From CAVXXB01 sp963765585 (GTDB taxonomy: Bacteria > Calditrichota > Calditrichia > JAJRVZ01): a stretch of 64,000 nucleotides of DNA. Below the pieces are notes generated by a model. That model had not been told where the DNA came from and did no database searches. It was given only the letters and a program-made list of their open reading frames with translations. Below are positions 9,375-18,611 of the stretch, piece after piece; the stretch's first letter is position 1; each line of letters begins with the position of its first letter. The stretch is from NCBI GenBank assembly GCA_963765585.1, contig CAVXXB010000012.1, positions 248,001 to 312,000 on the forward strand, in the 5' to 3' direction. The position numbers and the translations under genes are program-made.

Positions 9375-9833
9375 ATGGATAATAATAATAACGGATCTTT
9401 CTCATCATTTTCTGATGAAAATGCATTGATTAGTCTCGAAGTACACTATGCTTCCGAGGGAACCCTGCATATTCAGATTGATGAGAATGGTGCCGATTAT
9501 CGGATGCATGTCGTAAAATCCCCACCTCCCTATGAACTCAGCAAATATAATGGCGAAATGCCCAAAATTGAATCCCTGGAATATGATCTGAAATTAAAAA
9601 AAAGTTTGATTGACAAACTTATCACAGGAATGACTGCCATCCGGGTTCCGGCAGTACCAGAGTACACTGCGGGAATATCCGGTTCGACTTATATATTACA
9701 TATCAATAATGGTTTTAACTCATCACGTTTTACCTGGTGGGACAAACCGCCCAAAGGCTATGAATCGCTGGGAAGATTTGTGGAATTATTGGTGGAAATG
9801 TCTGTTAAAAATGGTCGGTTTAGAGTAAAGTGA
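9375..9833 (+). CDS. Hypothetical protein, 152 aa
   Basis: Not recognised. The start is asparagine/serine rich (MDNNNNGSFSSFSDEN), there is no signal peptide or membrane helix, and the body looks like a small mixed alpha/beta protein with a possible helix at SLIDKLITGMTAIRV. Seven bases separate its stop from the next gene, an exported beta-barrel-like protein, so the two are probably cotranscribed. The translation is clean and codon use matches the neighbours. Confidence 0.55.
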   Translation: MDNNNNGSFSSFSDENALISLEVHYASEGTLHIQIDENGADYRMHVVKSPPPYELSKYNGEMPKIESLEYDLKLKKSLIDKLITGMTAIRVPAVPEYTAGISGSTYILHINNGFNSSRFTWWDKPPKGYESLGRFVELLVEMSVKNGRFRVK

Positions 9834-9840
9834 TATATAT

Positions 9841-10686
9841 ATGAAACGTTTAATTGTTATAATTAGCATCCTCTGCATATCAATTGGCTATGCGCAAAGT
9901 CCCTGGACGCAAGCGGATGGTGAATTTTACGGCCAGCTATCATTTAATATGATTCCGGAGTATGAAGAGTTGTATACTAAGAACGGAACGAACCTTTTAA
10001 CCGAGCGTAAATTACAGGACTTTACTTTGCAGGGCTGGTTAGAATGGGGAATATCGGAATCATCCACTATTTTGTTCTCATTTCCATTGAAAATGTTGAA
10101 ATCCGGTGATTTGGTTACAGCTGATCAGCCTGATCCATTTACAGACAGTGGTTCAATCACAGCCCCGGGAAATTTACGAATAGGTTGGAAGCAGGGTCTG
10201 TTCAAGGATAATCTGGTTGCCGCCGGACAGCTTTGGCTCGAAATGCCAACGGCAAAGTATGATGACGAGTCCGGATTGCGATCGGGATATGACGCCTGGG
10301 CAATAATTCCGTCATTCAATCTTGGCACCTCCGGCACATCCTGGTACTCGTATGCAAATATTGCATATGGTTATCGTAATAATGATTATAGCCATTTCAC
10401 ACAACTAATGGCGGAGGCGGGGTACCATTTTTCACAAAAAATATCTGCTGCCATTTATTTTGACTGGCTGAATTCTCTGAATAATGGAAGCCGAATTGAT
10501 CCTGTTAATAATCTGATAACAGGCTTATATGTAAATAATCAGGAATATCTGGCCTGGGGACTTAAAGTGTTCGGAAGGATTCTTGGTGAAAAAACCGGAA
10601 TTTCCCTGGGAATCGCAGGTGCGTTTTCCGGAAATTATGTAGCCCGGGCCCCGGCAATAAATCTTGCCCTTTATCATCAATTCTAA
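9841..10686 (+). CDS. Predicted outer-membrane beta-barrel protein
   Basis: 281 residues. It has a signal peptide (MKRLIVIISILCISIGYAQ, cleavage after A-Q). The mature part alternates polar and hydrophobic/aromatic residues in many short strands (WYSYANIAYGYR, ISAAIYFDWLNSL, YLAWGLKVFGRIL) and ends in an aromatic residue (LALYHQF), which is typical of outer-membrane barrels assembled by BAM. Cargo or ligand cannot be told. It follows a hypothetical gene at 7 bases with no clear Shine-Dalgarno of its own, suggesting coupling. Confidence 0.6.
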   Translation: MKRLIVIISILCISIGYAQSPWTQADGEFYGQLSFNMIPEYEELYTKNGTNLLTERKLQDFTLQGWLEWGISESSTILFSFPLKMLKSGDLVTADQPDPFTDSGSITAPGNLRIGWKQGLFKDNLVAAGQLWLEMPTAKYDDESGLRSGYDAWAIIPSFNLGTSGTSWYSYANIAYGYRNNDYSHFTQLMAEAGYHFSQKISAAIYFDWLNSLNNGSRIDPVNNLITGLYVNNQEYLAWGLKVFGRILGEKTGISLGIAGAFSGNYVARAPAINLALYHQF

Positions 10687-10741
10687 ATTCAGTATCAATG
10701 TAATTTGATGATAATTCTAGTAAATATTCATTATTCGTTTA

Positions 10742-10877
10742 AACCACAGAGTACACGGAGAATTGTTTAAAAAATTAGAACTTCGAAATCTCGATATACA
10801 AGTATGCGACTATAGATAAATAATTTCTAACTTCTAATCTCTAATTTATAACTTATTCTCAGTGTTCTCTGTGGTAA
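10742..10877. repeat. MITE-like inverted-repeat element (accacagagtacacggag type)
   Basis: Left end aaccacagagtacacggag; right end ctcagtgttctctgtggta, its imperfect reverse complement. The interior is AT-rich with attagaa/ctaatct heptamer-like units and no gene. The same ends flank the GxxExxY remnant at 57.0-57.3 kb. Confidence 0.7.
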
Positions 10878-10905
10878 ATTTTTAAAGTAATAAATGGAGT
10901 TCATT

Positions 10906-12447
10906 TTGGCTGGTGAAAATAAAACACAGAAATTCTATGCAAAATTTCTCGATATAGTAGAAAAGGGCGGTAACCTGTTACCGCATCCGGCATCGCTGTT
11001 TGCCATATTCGCCTTTCTGGTGGTTTTGGTTTCCGGTATTGTTGCCAGTTTGGATGTGGCGGTAAAGCATCCGGGAACCGGTGAGATGATCACACCTGTC
11101 AGTTTGTTATCCATTGCCGGTCTGCACCGGATTCTGGAAGAAATGGTGACGAATTTTACCGGTTTCGCACCTCTGGGAACGGTTTTTGTCTCGATGCTGG
11201 GAATCGGGTTGGCCGAGAGCAGCGGATTTATCGGTGCCGGCTTAAAATTACTGGTTATATCTGCACCAAAAAGATTGCTGACTCTGGTAATTATCCTGGC
11301 CGGTGTTTTATCTAATATGGCCAGTGAAATAGGGTATGTGTTATTGGTTCCCCTGGCGGCAATCATCTTTATATCGGTGGGACGTCATCCTCTGGCCGGC
11401 CTGGCAGCGGCATTTGCCGGTGTTTCGGGTGGATATAGTGCCAATTTGCTTCTCGGGACTATTGATCCGCTCCTGGCGGGTATCTCAGAAGAAGCAGCAC
11501 GGTTGGTAATTGCTGATTATAAGGTAAATCCCGCAGCCAATTACTATTTCATGGCCGTCTCGACATTCTTTATTGCCTTTACAGGAACATGGATCACCGA
11601 GAAACTGGTAGAGCCGCGGCTGGGTAAGTATAAATCTTCCGGGGATGATATCGATCCGGAAAATGAAGATCTTAAAACATTGTCGGTTGAAGAAAAACGG
11701 GGGTTGAAATATGCAGGCATCGCCACTCTGTTAATCACCGTTTTCATTCTTGCCGGTACCGTACCCGAGTCAGGATTTCTTCGTAATGCGGAAACAGGCG
11801 ATCTGTTACACTCGCCATTTTTATCGGGCATCGTTGCATTTATTTTTCTTGGATCGGTTATTGTCAGTATTGCGTATGGCGTTGGCGCCGGAACAGTAAA
11901 AAATGATAGTGATGTTATGAACGGTATGGCAAAATCCATTGCCACACTTGGTTTGTATACCGTATTGGTGTTTTTTGCCGCCCAGTTTGTCAGTTATTTT
12001 AAGTGGACTAATCTGGGACTCATTTTTGCGGTCAAGGGTGCGGAAGTTTTAAAAGCCTCCGGATTGACAGAGATACCGCTCATGCTGGCTTTTGTAATAT
12101 TATCTGCATTTATAAATTTGTTTATGGGGAGTGCCTCGGCCAAATGGGCTATCTTGGCACCAATCTTCATACCCATGTTTATGCTACTTGGTTATTCACC
12201 GGAACTGGTTCAGGTAACTTACCGGGTCGGGGATAGCGTTACCAATATCATCGCTCCGATGATGTCCTACTTTGCACTGATTGTTGCATTTGTGCAAAAA
12301 TATGATAAAAAAGCCGGGATCGGGACGGTGATTGCTTTGATGCTGCCGTTCTCAATTGGATTTTTAATTATCTGGTCAATTCTGCTGGTCATATGGATCG
12401 TGTTCGGCTGGCCGGTTGGACCAGGTGCGCCGTTGTTTTTGAATTAA
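10906..12447 (+). CDS. AbgT-family transporter (p-aminobenzoyl-glutamate type)
   Basis: About 513 residues with some 10-12 membrane helices. The start region (KFLDIVEKGGNLLPHPASLF) and the conserved blocks (LPHPASLFAIFAFLV, GSASAKWAILAPIFIPM, YRVGDSVTNIIAPMM) are diagnostic of AbgT. Known members import p-aminobenzoyl-glutamate or export antimetabolites such as sulfonamides; which applies here is unknown. I prefer the TTG at 10906, because it has GGAG 6 bases ahead, over an in-frame ATG at 10894 with no Shine-Dalgarno. It stands alone, followed by a ccccctt/aaggggg inverted repeat. Confidence 0.9.
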   Translation: MAGENKTQKFYAKFLDIVEKGGNLLPHPASLFAIFAFLVVLVSGIVASLDVAVKHPGTGEMITPVSLLSIAGLHRILEEMVTNFTGFAPLGTVFVSMLGIGLAESSGFIGAGLKLLVISAPKRLLTLVIILAGVLSNMASEIGYVLLVPLAAIIFISVGRHPLAGLAAAFAGVSGGYSANLLLGTIDPLLAGISEEAARLVIADYKVNPAANYYFMAVSTFFIAFTGTWITEKLVEPRLGKYKSSGDDIDPENEDLKTLSVEEKRGLKYAGIATLLITVFILAGTVPESGFLRNAETGDLLHSPFLSGIVAFIFLGSVIVSIAYGVGAGTVKNDSDVMNGMAKSIATLGLYTVLVFFAAQFVSYFKWTNLGLIFAVKGAEVLKASGLTEIPLMLAFVILSAFINLFMGSASAKWAILAPIFIPMFMLLGYSPELVQVTYRVGDSVTNIIAPMMSYFALIVAFVQKYDKKAGIGTVIALMLPFSIGFLIIWSILLVIWIVFGWPVGPGAPLFLN

Positions 12448-12462
12448 TAGTACAAAATTAAT

Positions 12463-12492
12463 TCCCCCTTAAAAAAGGGGGGTAGGGGGGTT
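12463..12492. repeat. Dispersed ccccctt...aaggggg palindromic repeat
   Basis: Inverted repeat ccccctt-aaa-aaggggg followed by gtagggggg, 15 bases after the transporter stop. It could end transcription, but there is no T-run. It resembles the other gggagggg-type palindromes at 24.5, 24.8, 27.1 and 27.4 kb. Confidence 0.55.
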
Positions 12493-12617
12493 GTATTTAG
12501 TGACAAAGAAACAAAGCAACAGAGAGACAAAGGCTCTGAATAAAAGAAGAAAAACGGAAATAGACACAAGAAAAAGAATACTTTACAGTTAGGGATAAAA
12601 ATCAAATTTATTATAAA

Positions 12618-12645
12618 ATAGCCAATAGCCAATAGCCAATAGCCA
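12618..12645. repeat. Heptanucleotide tandem repeat (atagcca)n
   Basis: Four copies of the seven-base unit agccaat just downstream of the stop of a minus-strand gene. Confidence 0.8.
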
Positions 12646-12653
12646 TGGACTGC

Positions 12654-13730
12654 CTAATGCTCACCGCTCCGCGGTCTGTTTCCCAGTTTATACAGGTTAT
12701 ATATTTTGCCGATTCCATAGGTTACCGGATTTCCGGCAAATTTCCCCGTTTCAATGATCAGGTTCTTTAAGAAACCTTTTTCTTCAATTGATTTATCGGC
12801 GATCAGCCGGTCGAATGTTTTTTCCCACACATAACCAATCGGATTAAGTGCCACTACGGCAAAATTTACTGTTTTATCAATTGAAATTCGCCGGATCACC
12901 ACAATCAATTTTTCGGTGATATCTGCAGTAATATGTTTGGTTGCCTTAAAAACCCGGGCCGGGCTTGGATAAAGGTCTCCTTTTTCCTCAAGATACGTCA
13001 GGGTGCAATAATTCTCAGTAATATAAGAAACCCGGTTGAGCAGCAGGGCATTCAAAAATCCGTCGGCAATTGATCCCAGAATTTTGTCAATAAACGGAAT
13101 ACTCTTCATGCTGTCTGATGCCAGTTTTGTTATGATTTCATCGGAAACATATTCAATACCTTCGGATCCGGCAATGGCCACGGAGTAATATACTTTTTTA
13201 GCAATATTCCAGAGGTCGCGATTATTCACTCGTCCGTTATACAATATAAAAATTTCTTTGATCATATTGACGCTGTAAGAAAGAACCAGAATTGCATCGA
13301 TAAATCCGTTTTGCGAAATGCTTGAGCTATAAAATAACTGCGCGACATAACGTTGTCTGATCCGTTCACATTCTTTTTGCAGAATTTTGATAGACTTATT
13401 ATAGGTATCAAATATATCATCTGAATTATCCTCAGGAAGTCCTTTCTCCAACAGATATTTATTTTTTTTAAAACTGCGAACCCTTAGAGTGACCAATTCG
13501 GTTTCTTTTTCTCTTGAGGTAACCGGTCCCGGATTAATGGGTAAGGTGATGATTCTGTGAACAGGAATAAAAACAAAATATACCAGCGCCGTGATAAGCA
13601 ATAGAAGTACGGCATAACCCAGATAGGGATGAACCGAGTAACTATATACATATAATTCCAACAATTCTCTGAAAATGATATACAGCGCAAACAATGAGAT
13701 AAAAAATATAATTCTTTTGATCAATTTCAT
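12654..13730 (-). CDS. DUF697-family membrane protein (YcjF-like)
   Basis: 358 residues. Two membrane helices lie at the N-terminus (about residues 6-25 and 37-58), then a polar linker and helical domain. The central block SIADGFLNALLLNRVSYITE matches the DUF697 signature (D-G-x-x-N-A-L-L-x-x-R) found in YcjF and GTPase-associated inner-membrane proteins. A second, weaker block of the same style is LIVVIRRISIDKTVNFAVVA. No GTPase gene is adjacent. Function unknown; the family call is by motif. Confidence 0.6.
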   Translation of the reverse strand: MKLIKRIIFFISLFALYIIFRELLELYVYSYSVHPYLGYAVLLLLITALVYFVFIPVHRIITLPINPGPVTSREKETELVTLRVRSFKKNKYLLEKGLPEDNSDDIFDTYNKSIKILQKECERIRQRYVAQLFYSSSISQNGFIDAILVLSYSVNMIKEIFILYNGRVNNRDLWNIAKKVYYSVAIAGSEGIEYVSDEIITKLASDSMKSIPFIDKILGSIADGFLNALLLNRVSYITENYCTLTYLEEKGDLYPSPARVFKATKHITADITEKLIVVIRRISIDKTVNFAVVALNPIGYVWEKTFDRLIADKSIEEKGFLKNLIIETGKFAGNPVTYGIGKIYNLYKLGNRPRSGEH

Positions 13731-13977
13731 GGATCAGTTCCTGATTGGTTTATGACGATATAATATATCGAAATACAGGTCAAGGATAAAGGATAAAAGG
13801 AAAAGAGGAGTGGGGCTGACGGCTGATAGCAGAAAGCCGAGAGCCAAAAGCCATCCCAACTCAGATTAATGTGAAACTTTTCCTGAACAAATTTCATTCA
13901 TTTTCGTAGCATGATATTTGAACCGCATGAAATAAAGTGTTAAAATCAAGTTTCACAAAAATTAAAGGAGCCTTTCC

Positions 13978-16110
13978 ATGAAATGGTTTTTCACGGTAAC
14001 ACTTATTATTGTTGTGATAATTATTATTCCGGTTATCGGGCAACAATCTGAAATGATGCAAGAGGATGCTATGCAAAATGACAACCCGTTTTATTCTGAA
14101 TATGATACTCCATTCGGAGTTCCGCCATTTGATAAAATAAAGATAGATCACTATTTGCCGGCGTATCAAAGGGGGATTGCAGAAGAGCAAAAGGAAATCG
14201 ACGGAATAGCAAATAATCCGGATACACCCACATTTGAGAATACAATTGTGGCTCTTGAGAAGACCGGAGAACTTCTGACAAAAGTAGACAATGTATTTAG
14301 CAACTTAAATTCCTCTCTGACGAATAGTGACATGCAGGCGATTGCCAAAGAAACTTCCCCGTTATTGTCTGCACATTATGATAACATTAAACTAAATTTC
14401 AAATTATTCAGCCGCATCAAATACCTGTATGAAAGAAAAGATGAATTAAACCTGACCCGTGAGCAGGAAGTGCTTCTGAAAAAACGCTATGATGGTTTTG
14501 TACGTGGTGGGGCGGATCTTAATGAAGAAAAGAAATCTGAATTACGGAAGATCAACGAACGCATGTCAATGCTTACCCTGAATTTCGGCGAAAATGTTCT
14601 GAAAGAAAATAACAAATTTGAACTGGTCATCGATGATGAGAAAGATCTGGCCGGACTAACTCCGGCCTCGATCAGCGGTGCCGCAGAAGCGGCGAAAGAA
14701 CGGGGACATGATGGCAAATGGGTTTTCACTCTGCACAAACCCAGCCTGATACCATTTCTGCAGTATTCAGAAAAACGGGATCTGCGGGAAAAGATGTATA
14801 AGGGATATATCAACCGCGGTGACAATGGTGATGAACTGGATAATAATAAAATCCTGACTGAATTGGCTGCATTAAGAGTAAAAAAGGCCAACTTGCTGGG
14901 ATATAAAACACATGCTGATTTTGTTCTGGAAAATAATATGGCCAAAACACCGGATGCCGTCTATGAACTATTGAATAAACTATGGGAACCGGCGTTGAAG
15001 GTGGCTAAAAATGAAGTCGTTGCCATGCAAAAGATAATCGATTCCGAAGGTCATGACTTTAAACTGCAGGGCTGGGACTGGTGGTTTTATGCCGAGAAGG
15101 TAAAGAAAGCAGAGTATGATCTGGATGAGTCCATGCTTCGCCCCTATTTTGAGCTGCAGAATGTGATTGAAGGTGTTTTTACTGTAGCTAATAAATTATG
15201 GGGAATCCAGATTGTGGAACGCAATGATCTGCCGAAATACCACCCGGATGTAAAAGTGTTTGAAGTTAAAGAAGCCGATGGTAGTCACATCGCGATATTG
15301 TATACCGATTATTTTCCACGGGCCAGCAAGCGCGGTGGGGCCTGGATGAGCGAACTTCGCCAATACTCAAATATGGATGGAAAAATAACCACACCGGTTA
15401 TTGTGAATGTCGGCAATTTTTCGAAGCCTACCGGCGATACCCCGGCCTTACTTAGCCTGGATGAAGTAAACACCCTGTTCCATGAATTTGGACATGCATT
15501 ACATGGAATGCTGACAAAAGCACATTATCCCTCAATTGCCGGAACCAATGTACCGAGAGATTTTGTGGAATTATGTTCACAAATTATGGAAAACTGGGCC
15601 ACGAACCCGGAAGTTCTGAAACTCTATGCCCGTCATTATAAGACCGGTGATCCGATTCCCCAGGAATTGATAGATAAGATTGAAAAATCCGGTAAATTTA
15701 ATCAGGGTTTTATCACGGTTGAGTATCTGGCAGCATCATTTCTTGACATGGACTGGCATACTCTGACCGAGGCAAAAGAACAGGATGCCCATCAATTTGA
15801 AATTCAATCAATGAATAAGATTGGTTTGATTCCGGAAATCGTCAGCCGTTATCGCAGTGAGTATTTCAGCCATATTTTTGCCGGTGGCTATTCATCGGGA
15901 TACTATAGTTATATCTGGGCTGAGGTACTTGATGCCGACGCCTTTGAAGCATTCAAAGAAACTAATGTCTTTGATAAAAAAACGGCAAAGGCCTTTCGTG
16001 ATTTCGTACTGGCTACCGGCGGCAGTGATGATCCCATGATCCTGTATGTAAAATTCCGTGGCTCGGAACCAAAAATTGAACCGATACTTGAGCGGCGGGG
16101 GCTGAACTAG
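13978..16110 (+). CDS. dcp: M3-family zinc oligopeptidase (peptidyl-dipeptidase Dcp-like)
   Basis: 710 residues with an N-terminal signal peptide or lipoprotein-less export signal (WFFTVTLIIVVIIIIPVIGQ). The catalytic motif LFHEFGHALHGML lies near residue 500 (HExGH, with a downstream ligand in RDFVELCSQIMENW), as in thimet/Dcp enzymes, and the C-terminal GGYSSGYYSYIWAEVLDADA block is typical of Dcp. It cleaves dipeptides or short pieces from peptides, probably in the periplasm given the signal. GGAG precedes the ATG. The gene is intact and converges with a prolyl oligopeptidase gene, so both may serve peptide scavenging. Confidence 0.92.
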   Translation: MKWFFTVTLIIVVIIIIPVIGQQSEMMQEDAMQNDNPFYSEYDTPFGVPPFDKIKIDHYLPAYQRGIAEEQKEIDGIANNPDTPTFENTIVALEKTGELLTKVDNVFSNLNSSLTNSDMQAIAKETSPLLSAHYDNIKLNFKLFSRIKYLYERKDELNLTREQEVLLKKRYDGFVRGGADLNEEKKSELRKINERMSMLTLNFGENVLKENNKFELVIDDEKDLAGLTPASISGAAEAAKERGHDGKWVFTLHKPSLIPFLQYSEKRDLREKMYKGYINRGDNGDELDNNKILTELAALRVKKANLLGYKTHADFVLENNMAKTPDAVYELLNKLWEPALKVAKNEVVAMQKIIDSEGHDFKLQGWDWWFYAEKVKKAEYDLDESMLRPYFELQNVIEGVFTVANKLWGIQIVERNDLPKYHPDVKVFEVKEADGSHIAILYTDYFPRASKRGGAWMSELRQYSNMDGKITTPVIVNVGNFSKPTGDTPALLSLDEVNTLFHEFGHALHGMLTKAHYPSIAGTNVPRDFVELCSQIMENWATNPEVLKLYARHYKTGDPIPQELIDKIEKSGKFNQGFITVEYLAASFLDMDWHTLTEAKEQDAHQFEIQSMNKIGLIPEIVSRYRSEYFSHIFAGGYSSGYYSYIWAEVLDADAFEAFKETNVFDKKTAKAFRDFVLATGGSDDPMILYVKFRGSEPKIEPILERRGLN

Positions 16111-16123
16111 AATTTTTGCCTAT

Positions 16124-16153
16124 TGTGTGGACACGGCGCGCCGTGTCCACACA
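16124..16153. terminator. Perfect 30-bp palindrome between convergent genes
   Basis: TGTGTGGACACGGCG followed immediately by its exact reverse complement, with no loop. It sits between two convergent stop codons 45 bases apart, the usual place for a bidirectional terminator, but it lacks a T-run on the plus side and is much more GC-rich than its surroundings. It could also be a dispersed element. Confidence 0.5.
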
Positions 16154-16155
16154 TA

Positions 16156-18255
16156 TTACATCCCCAGTTGCCAGAACAGAAATCCCAGTTCCAGCGCGGT
16201 ATCTTCCACCCATTTTCCATGAGGTTTTCCCCCGGAATGTCCGGCTTTGGTATCATACAATAATAATATCGGCTGGTCGGATATAGTAGCGTATTGCATA
16301 CGTGCAGTCATTTTCCGCGCCTGTAGCGGCGGTACCCGTGTATCGGCATCACCGGTTATAAATAGCACGGCCGGATAGTCGGTACCTTTCTGCACATTCT
16401 GATAGGGTGAATAAGCAGCCAGAAAATCAAAATGATCGGGGTTGGATGCATCCCCGTATTCCATTAAAGCCGGTGGGTTATTATTCTCGAAGCGGTAATA
16501 TCCGATCATATCCAGATCGGGATATTCACACAACACTGCCTGGTAAAGATCTGGTCGCTGGGTCATACAGGCGCCGACCAGCAAACCACCATTGCTTCCG
16601 CCACGGATGGCCAGTTTGGCCGGATTGGTATATTTTTCGCTGATTAACCACTCGGCTGCCGCTATAAAATCATCAAATACATTCTGTTTATTTCCGAGCA
16701 TACCGGCTCTATGCCATTCCTCACCAAACTCACTGCCGCCACGAATATTTGCCAGTGCATATATGCCGCCATTTTCTATAAATACGGCGTTATATGTGGA
16801 GAATTGCGGTTTAATACTCACATTAAACCCACCATATCCATATAATAAAACCGGATTGTTTCCATCTAATTCCAGATTTTTTTTGTGAACCAGAAACATC
16901 GGAATGGATGTACCATCCTTGGAGTCATACCAGGCCTGATTTACCTCATATGTCTCCGAGTCAAAGGGTACCGCATCACGGGACCATTCTTCACTCTTAC
17001 CTGACTCAACCTGATAAGTATAGGTTGTGCGGGGCATAATAAACGATGAGATATCGTAAAATGCGGTTTGGCTGTTCCAACGACCCCAGGGTCCGCGCAC
17101 GGTGCAAATTCCGGGTAAAACTATTTCGCCGTCGGCTGCACCATCCGGTTTAAAAATGTTGATACGTGAAGAAACATTATGCAGATAATGCACAAATATT
17201 TTCCCTCCGGCGGCAGAAAATGTTTCGATGGCATCATCCGTTTCGGGAATAATTTCCTGCCAGTTTTCCTGTTCGGGGTGGCTCAGATCGATTGACAAAA
17301 TCCGGCCATTGGGCGCCTGCCAGTCCGTTTGAATAATCAGACGATCGCCGGCGAACTCGGGAATAAATTTTCCATCGATGCCGCTGATAATAGTTTTTAC
17401 AGGTCCCTTCGTGGATAAGTCCTGCAAATATATTTCATTTTTTGACCAACCATGCCACACGGTTAACAGCAGGTAACGGCCATCATCGGAAATCATGGTA
17501 CCCAGGCCTTGTTCCGGACCATAACCTTCACCAAAGATCTCAACATCTTGTGCCGGATTGGTTCCGGTCTCATGATACCAGATGCGTCCTCCGGTTTTTC
17601 GGTTTTGTAAACTATAGAAAAATCCACTGCCATCCGGTTTGAGAGTGGCGCCATAATATAACGCCCGTGGCAAACGATCGGGCAAGTCTTTCCGTGTATC
17701 AATATTCATCAGATGCAGTTCTGTCTCGTCCTCGCCGCCTTTCCTGATGCCATATAAAAGTAATTTTCCATCAGCGGTGATGTCTTCCACGGAGATATCG
17801 GAAGTCTGATCCTTACTCAATTTATGAGGATCGATCAGAACCTTGTCCTTACCTCCTAGTCCCTCACGCATATAGTAAACCCATAATTCATCCGTGGCAC
17901 GCTTTTTCCAGACAAAATATCGGTTCCCGTGTTGCATGGGCGAGGCCATTTTATCAATCCGTGACAATTCATTTAGTCTCTTTTTTAATTTGTCAATCGA
18001 GGGAAGCCCGGCTAATAAATGTTGGGTATATTCATTTTGCGCGTCTATCCATGCCCGGGTTTCCGGGCTGTTCTGATCTTCAAGCCAGCGATATGGGTCC
18101 ATAATGATATTGCCATGTAGGGTGTCGGCAATATTATCCTGGCGGGTCTGGGGCGCCTCCTGACCGATGACATTTGTGCAGAGTATTAAAAATATAACCG
18201 GTAAATGGATACAAATACGAATGGGTAATGGCAGGGATCTGATTAAAATTTTCAT
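16156..18255 (-). CDS. Prolyl oligopeptidase family serine peptidase (S9A)
   Basis: About 699 residues with a signal peptide (PLPIRICIHLPVIFLILCTN). The N-terminal blade region starts DPYRWLEDQNSPETRAW, the classical S9A opening. The catalytic triad is visible: Ser in IRGGSNGGLLVGA near residue 550, Asp in TGDADTRVPPLQ near 637, and His in KAGHSGGKP near 674. It hydrolyses short peptides after proline; the signal peptide places it outside the cytoplasm. I chose the ATG at 18255, which starts the signal peptide, instead of the frame opening at 18291. Intact. Confidence 0.93.
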   Translation of the reverse strand: MKILIRSLPLPIRICIHLPVIFLILCTNVIGQEAPQTRQDNIADTLHGNIIMDPYRWLEDQNSPETRAWIDAQNEYTQHLLAGLPSIDKLKKRLNELSRIDKMASPMQHGNRYFVWKKRATDELWVYYMREGLGGKDKVLIDPHKLSKDQTSDISVEDITADGKLLLYGIRKGGEDETELHLMNIDTRKDLPDRLPRALYYGATLKPDGSGFFYSLQNRKTGGRIWYHETGTNPAQDVEIFGEGYGPEQGLGTMISDDGRYLLLTVWHGWSKNEIYLQDLSTKGPVKTIISGIDGKFIPEFAGDRLIIQTDWQAPNGRILSIDLSHPEQENWQEIIPETDDAIETFSAAGGKIFVHYLHNVSSRINIFKPDGAADGEIVLPGICTVRGPWGRWNSQTAFYDISSFIMPRTTYTYQVESGKSEEWSRDAVPFDSETYEVNQAWYDSKDGTSIPMFLVHKKNLELDGNNPVLLYGYGGFNVSIKPQFSTYNAVFIENGGIYALANIRGGSEFGEEWHRAGMLGNKQNVFDDFIAAAEWLISEKYTNPAKLAIRGGSNGGLLVGACMTQRPDLYQAVLCEYPDLDMIGYYRFENNNPPALMEYGDASNPDHFDFLAAYSPYQNVQKGTDYPAVLFITGDADTRVPPLQARKMTARMQYATISDQPILLLYDTKAGHSGGKPHGKWVEDTALELGFLFWQLGM

Positions 18256-18357
18256 GATTCGCTCGCTGATTTGATTAAAATATTGCGGCAACTTATCTGA
18301 AATTATAAAATTGATATGTCCAATGCGAGAAAATTGTTTATATTCAGATCATGGCTC

Positions 18358-18543
18358 TTCTCTCGCAGAGATGCAAAGTTAGAGATTAGAAATGAGAAAT
18401 TAGAGATTAAAAAGGTAAGTAGATTTAAGATCCAATAGTAAAATAGACTTTTAATTACTAAATTACCAATTACTAAGTACAGATCTCTCATCTCTAATTC
18501 CTAGTTGTAAAACTCTTTGCGTCTTTGCGGCTTTGCGAGAGTC
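18358..18543. repeat. MITE-like inverted-repeat block (ctcgcagag / ctttgcgagag)
   Basis: tctctcgcagagatgcaaag on the left and ctttgcggctttgcgagag on the right enclose degenerate seven-base units (agagatt, gaaatta, tctaatt). No gene is seen. The architecture is the same as at 3932-4122 and 22413-22508. Confidence 0.65.
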
Positions 18544-18611
18544 ATAAAAATTAACCACGAATGGACGAAGAACTTGTAATTGATTTTAATTGAAAAATGG
18601 GAAATGATTCT

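Noticed and set aside
12444..12632. 62-residue frame after the AbgT gene
   Set aside because: It is translated from palindromic and heptamer repeat DNA; low complexity.
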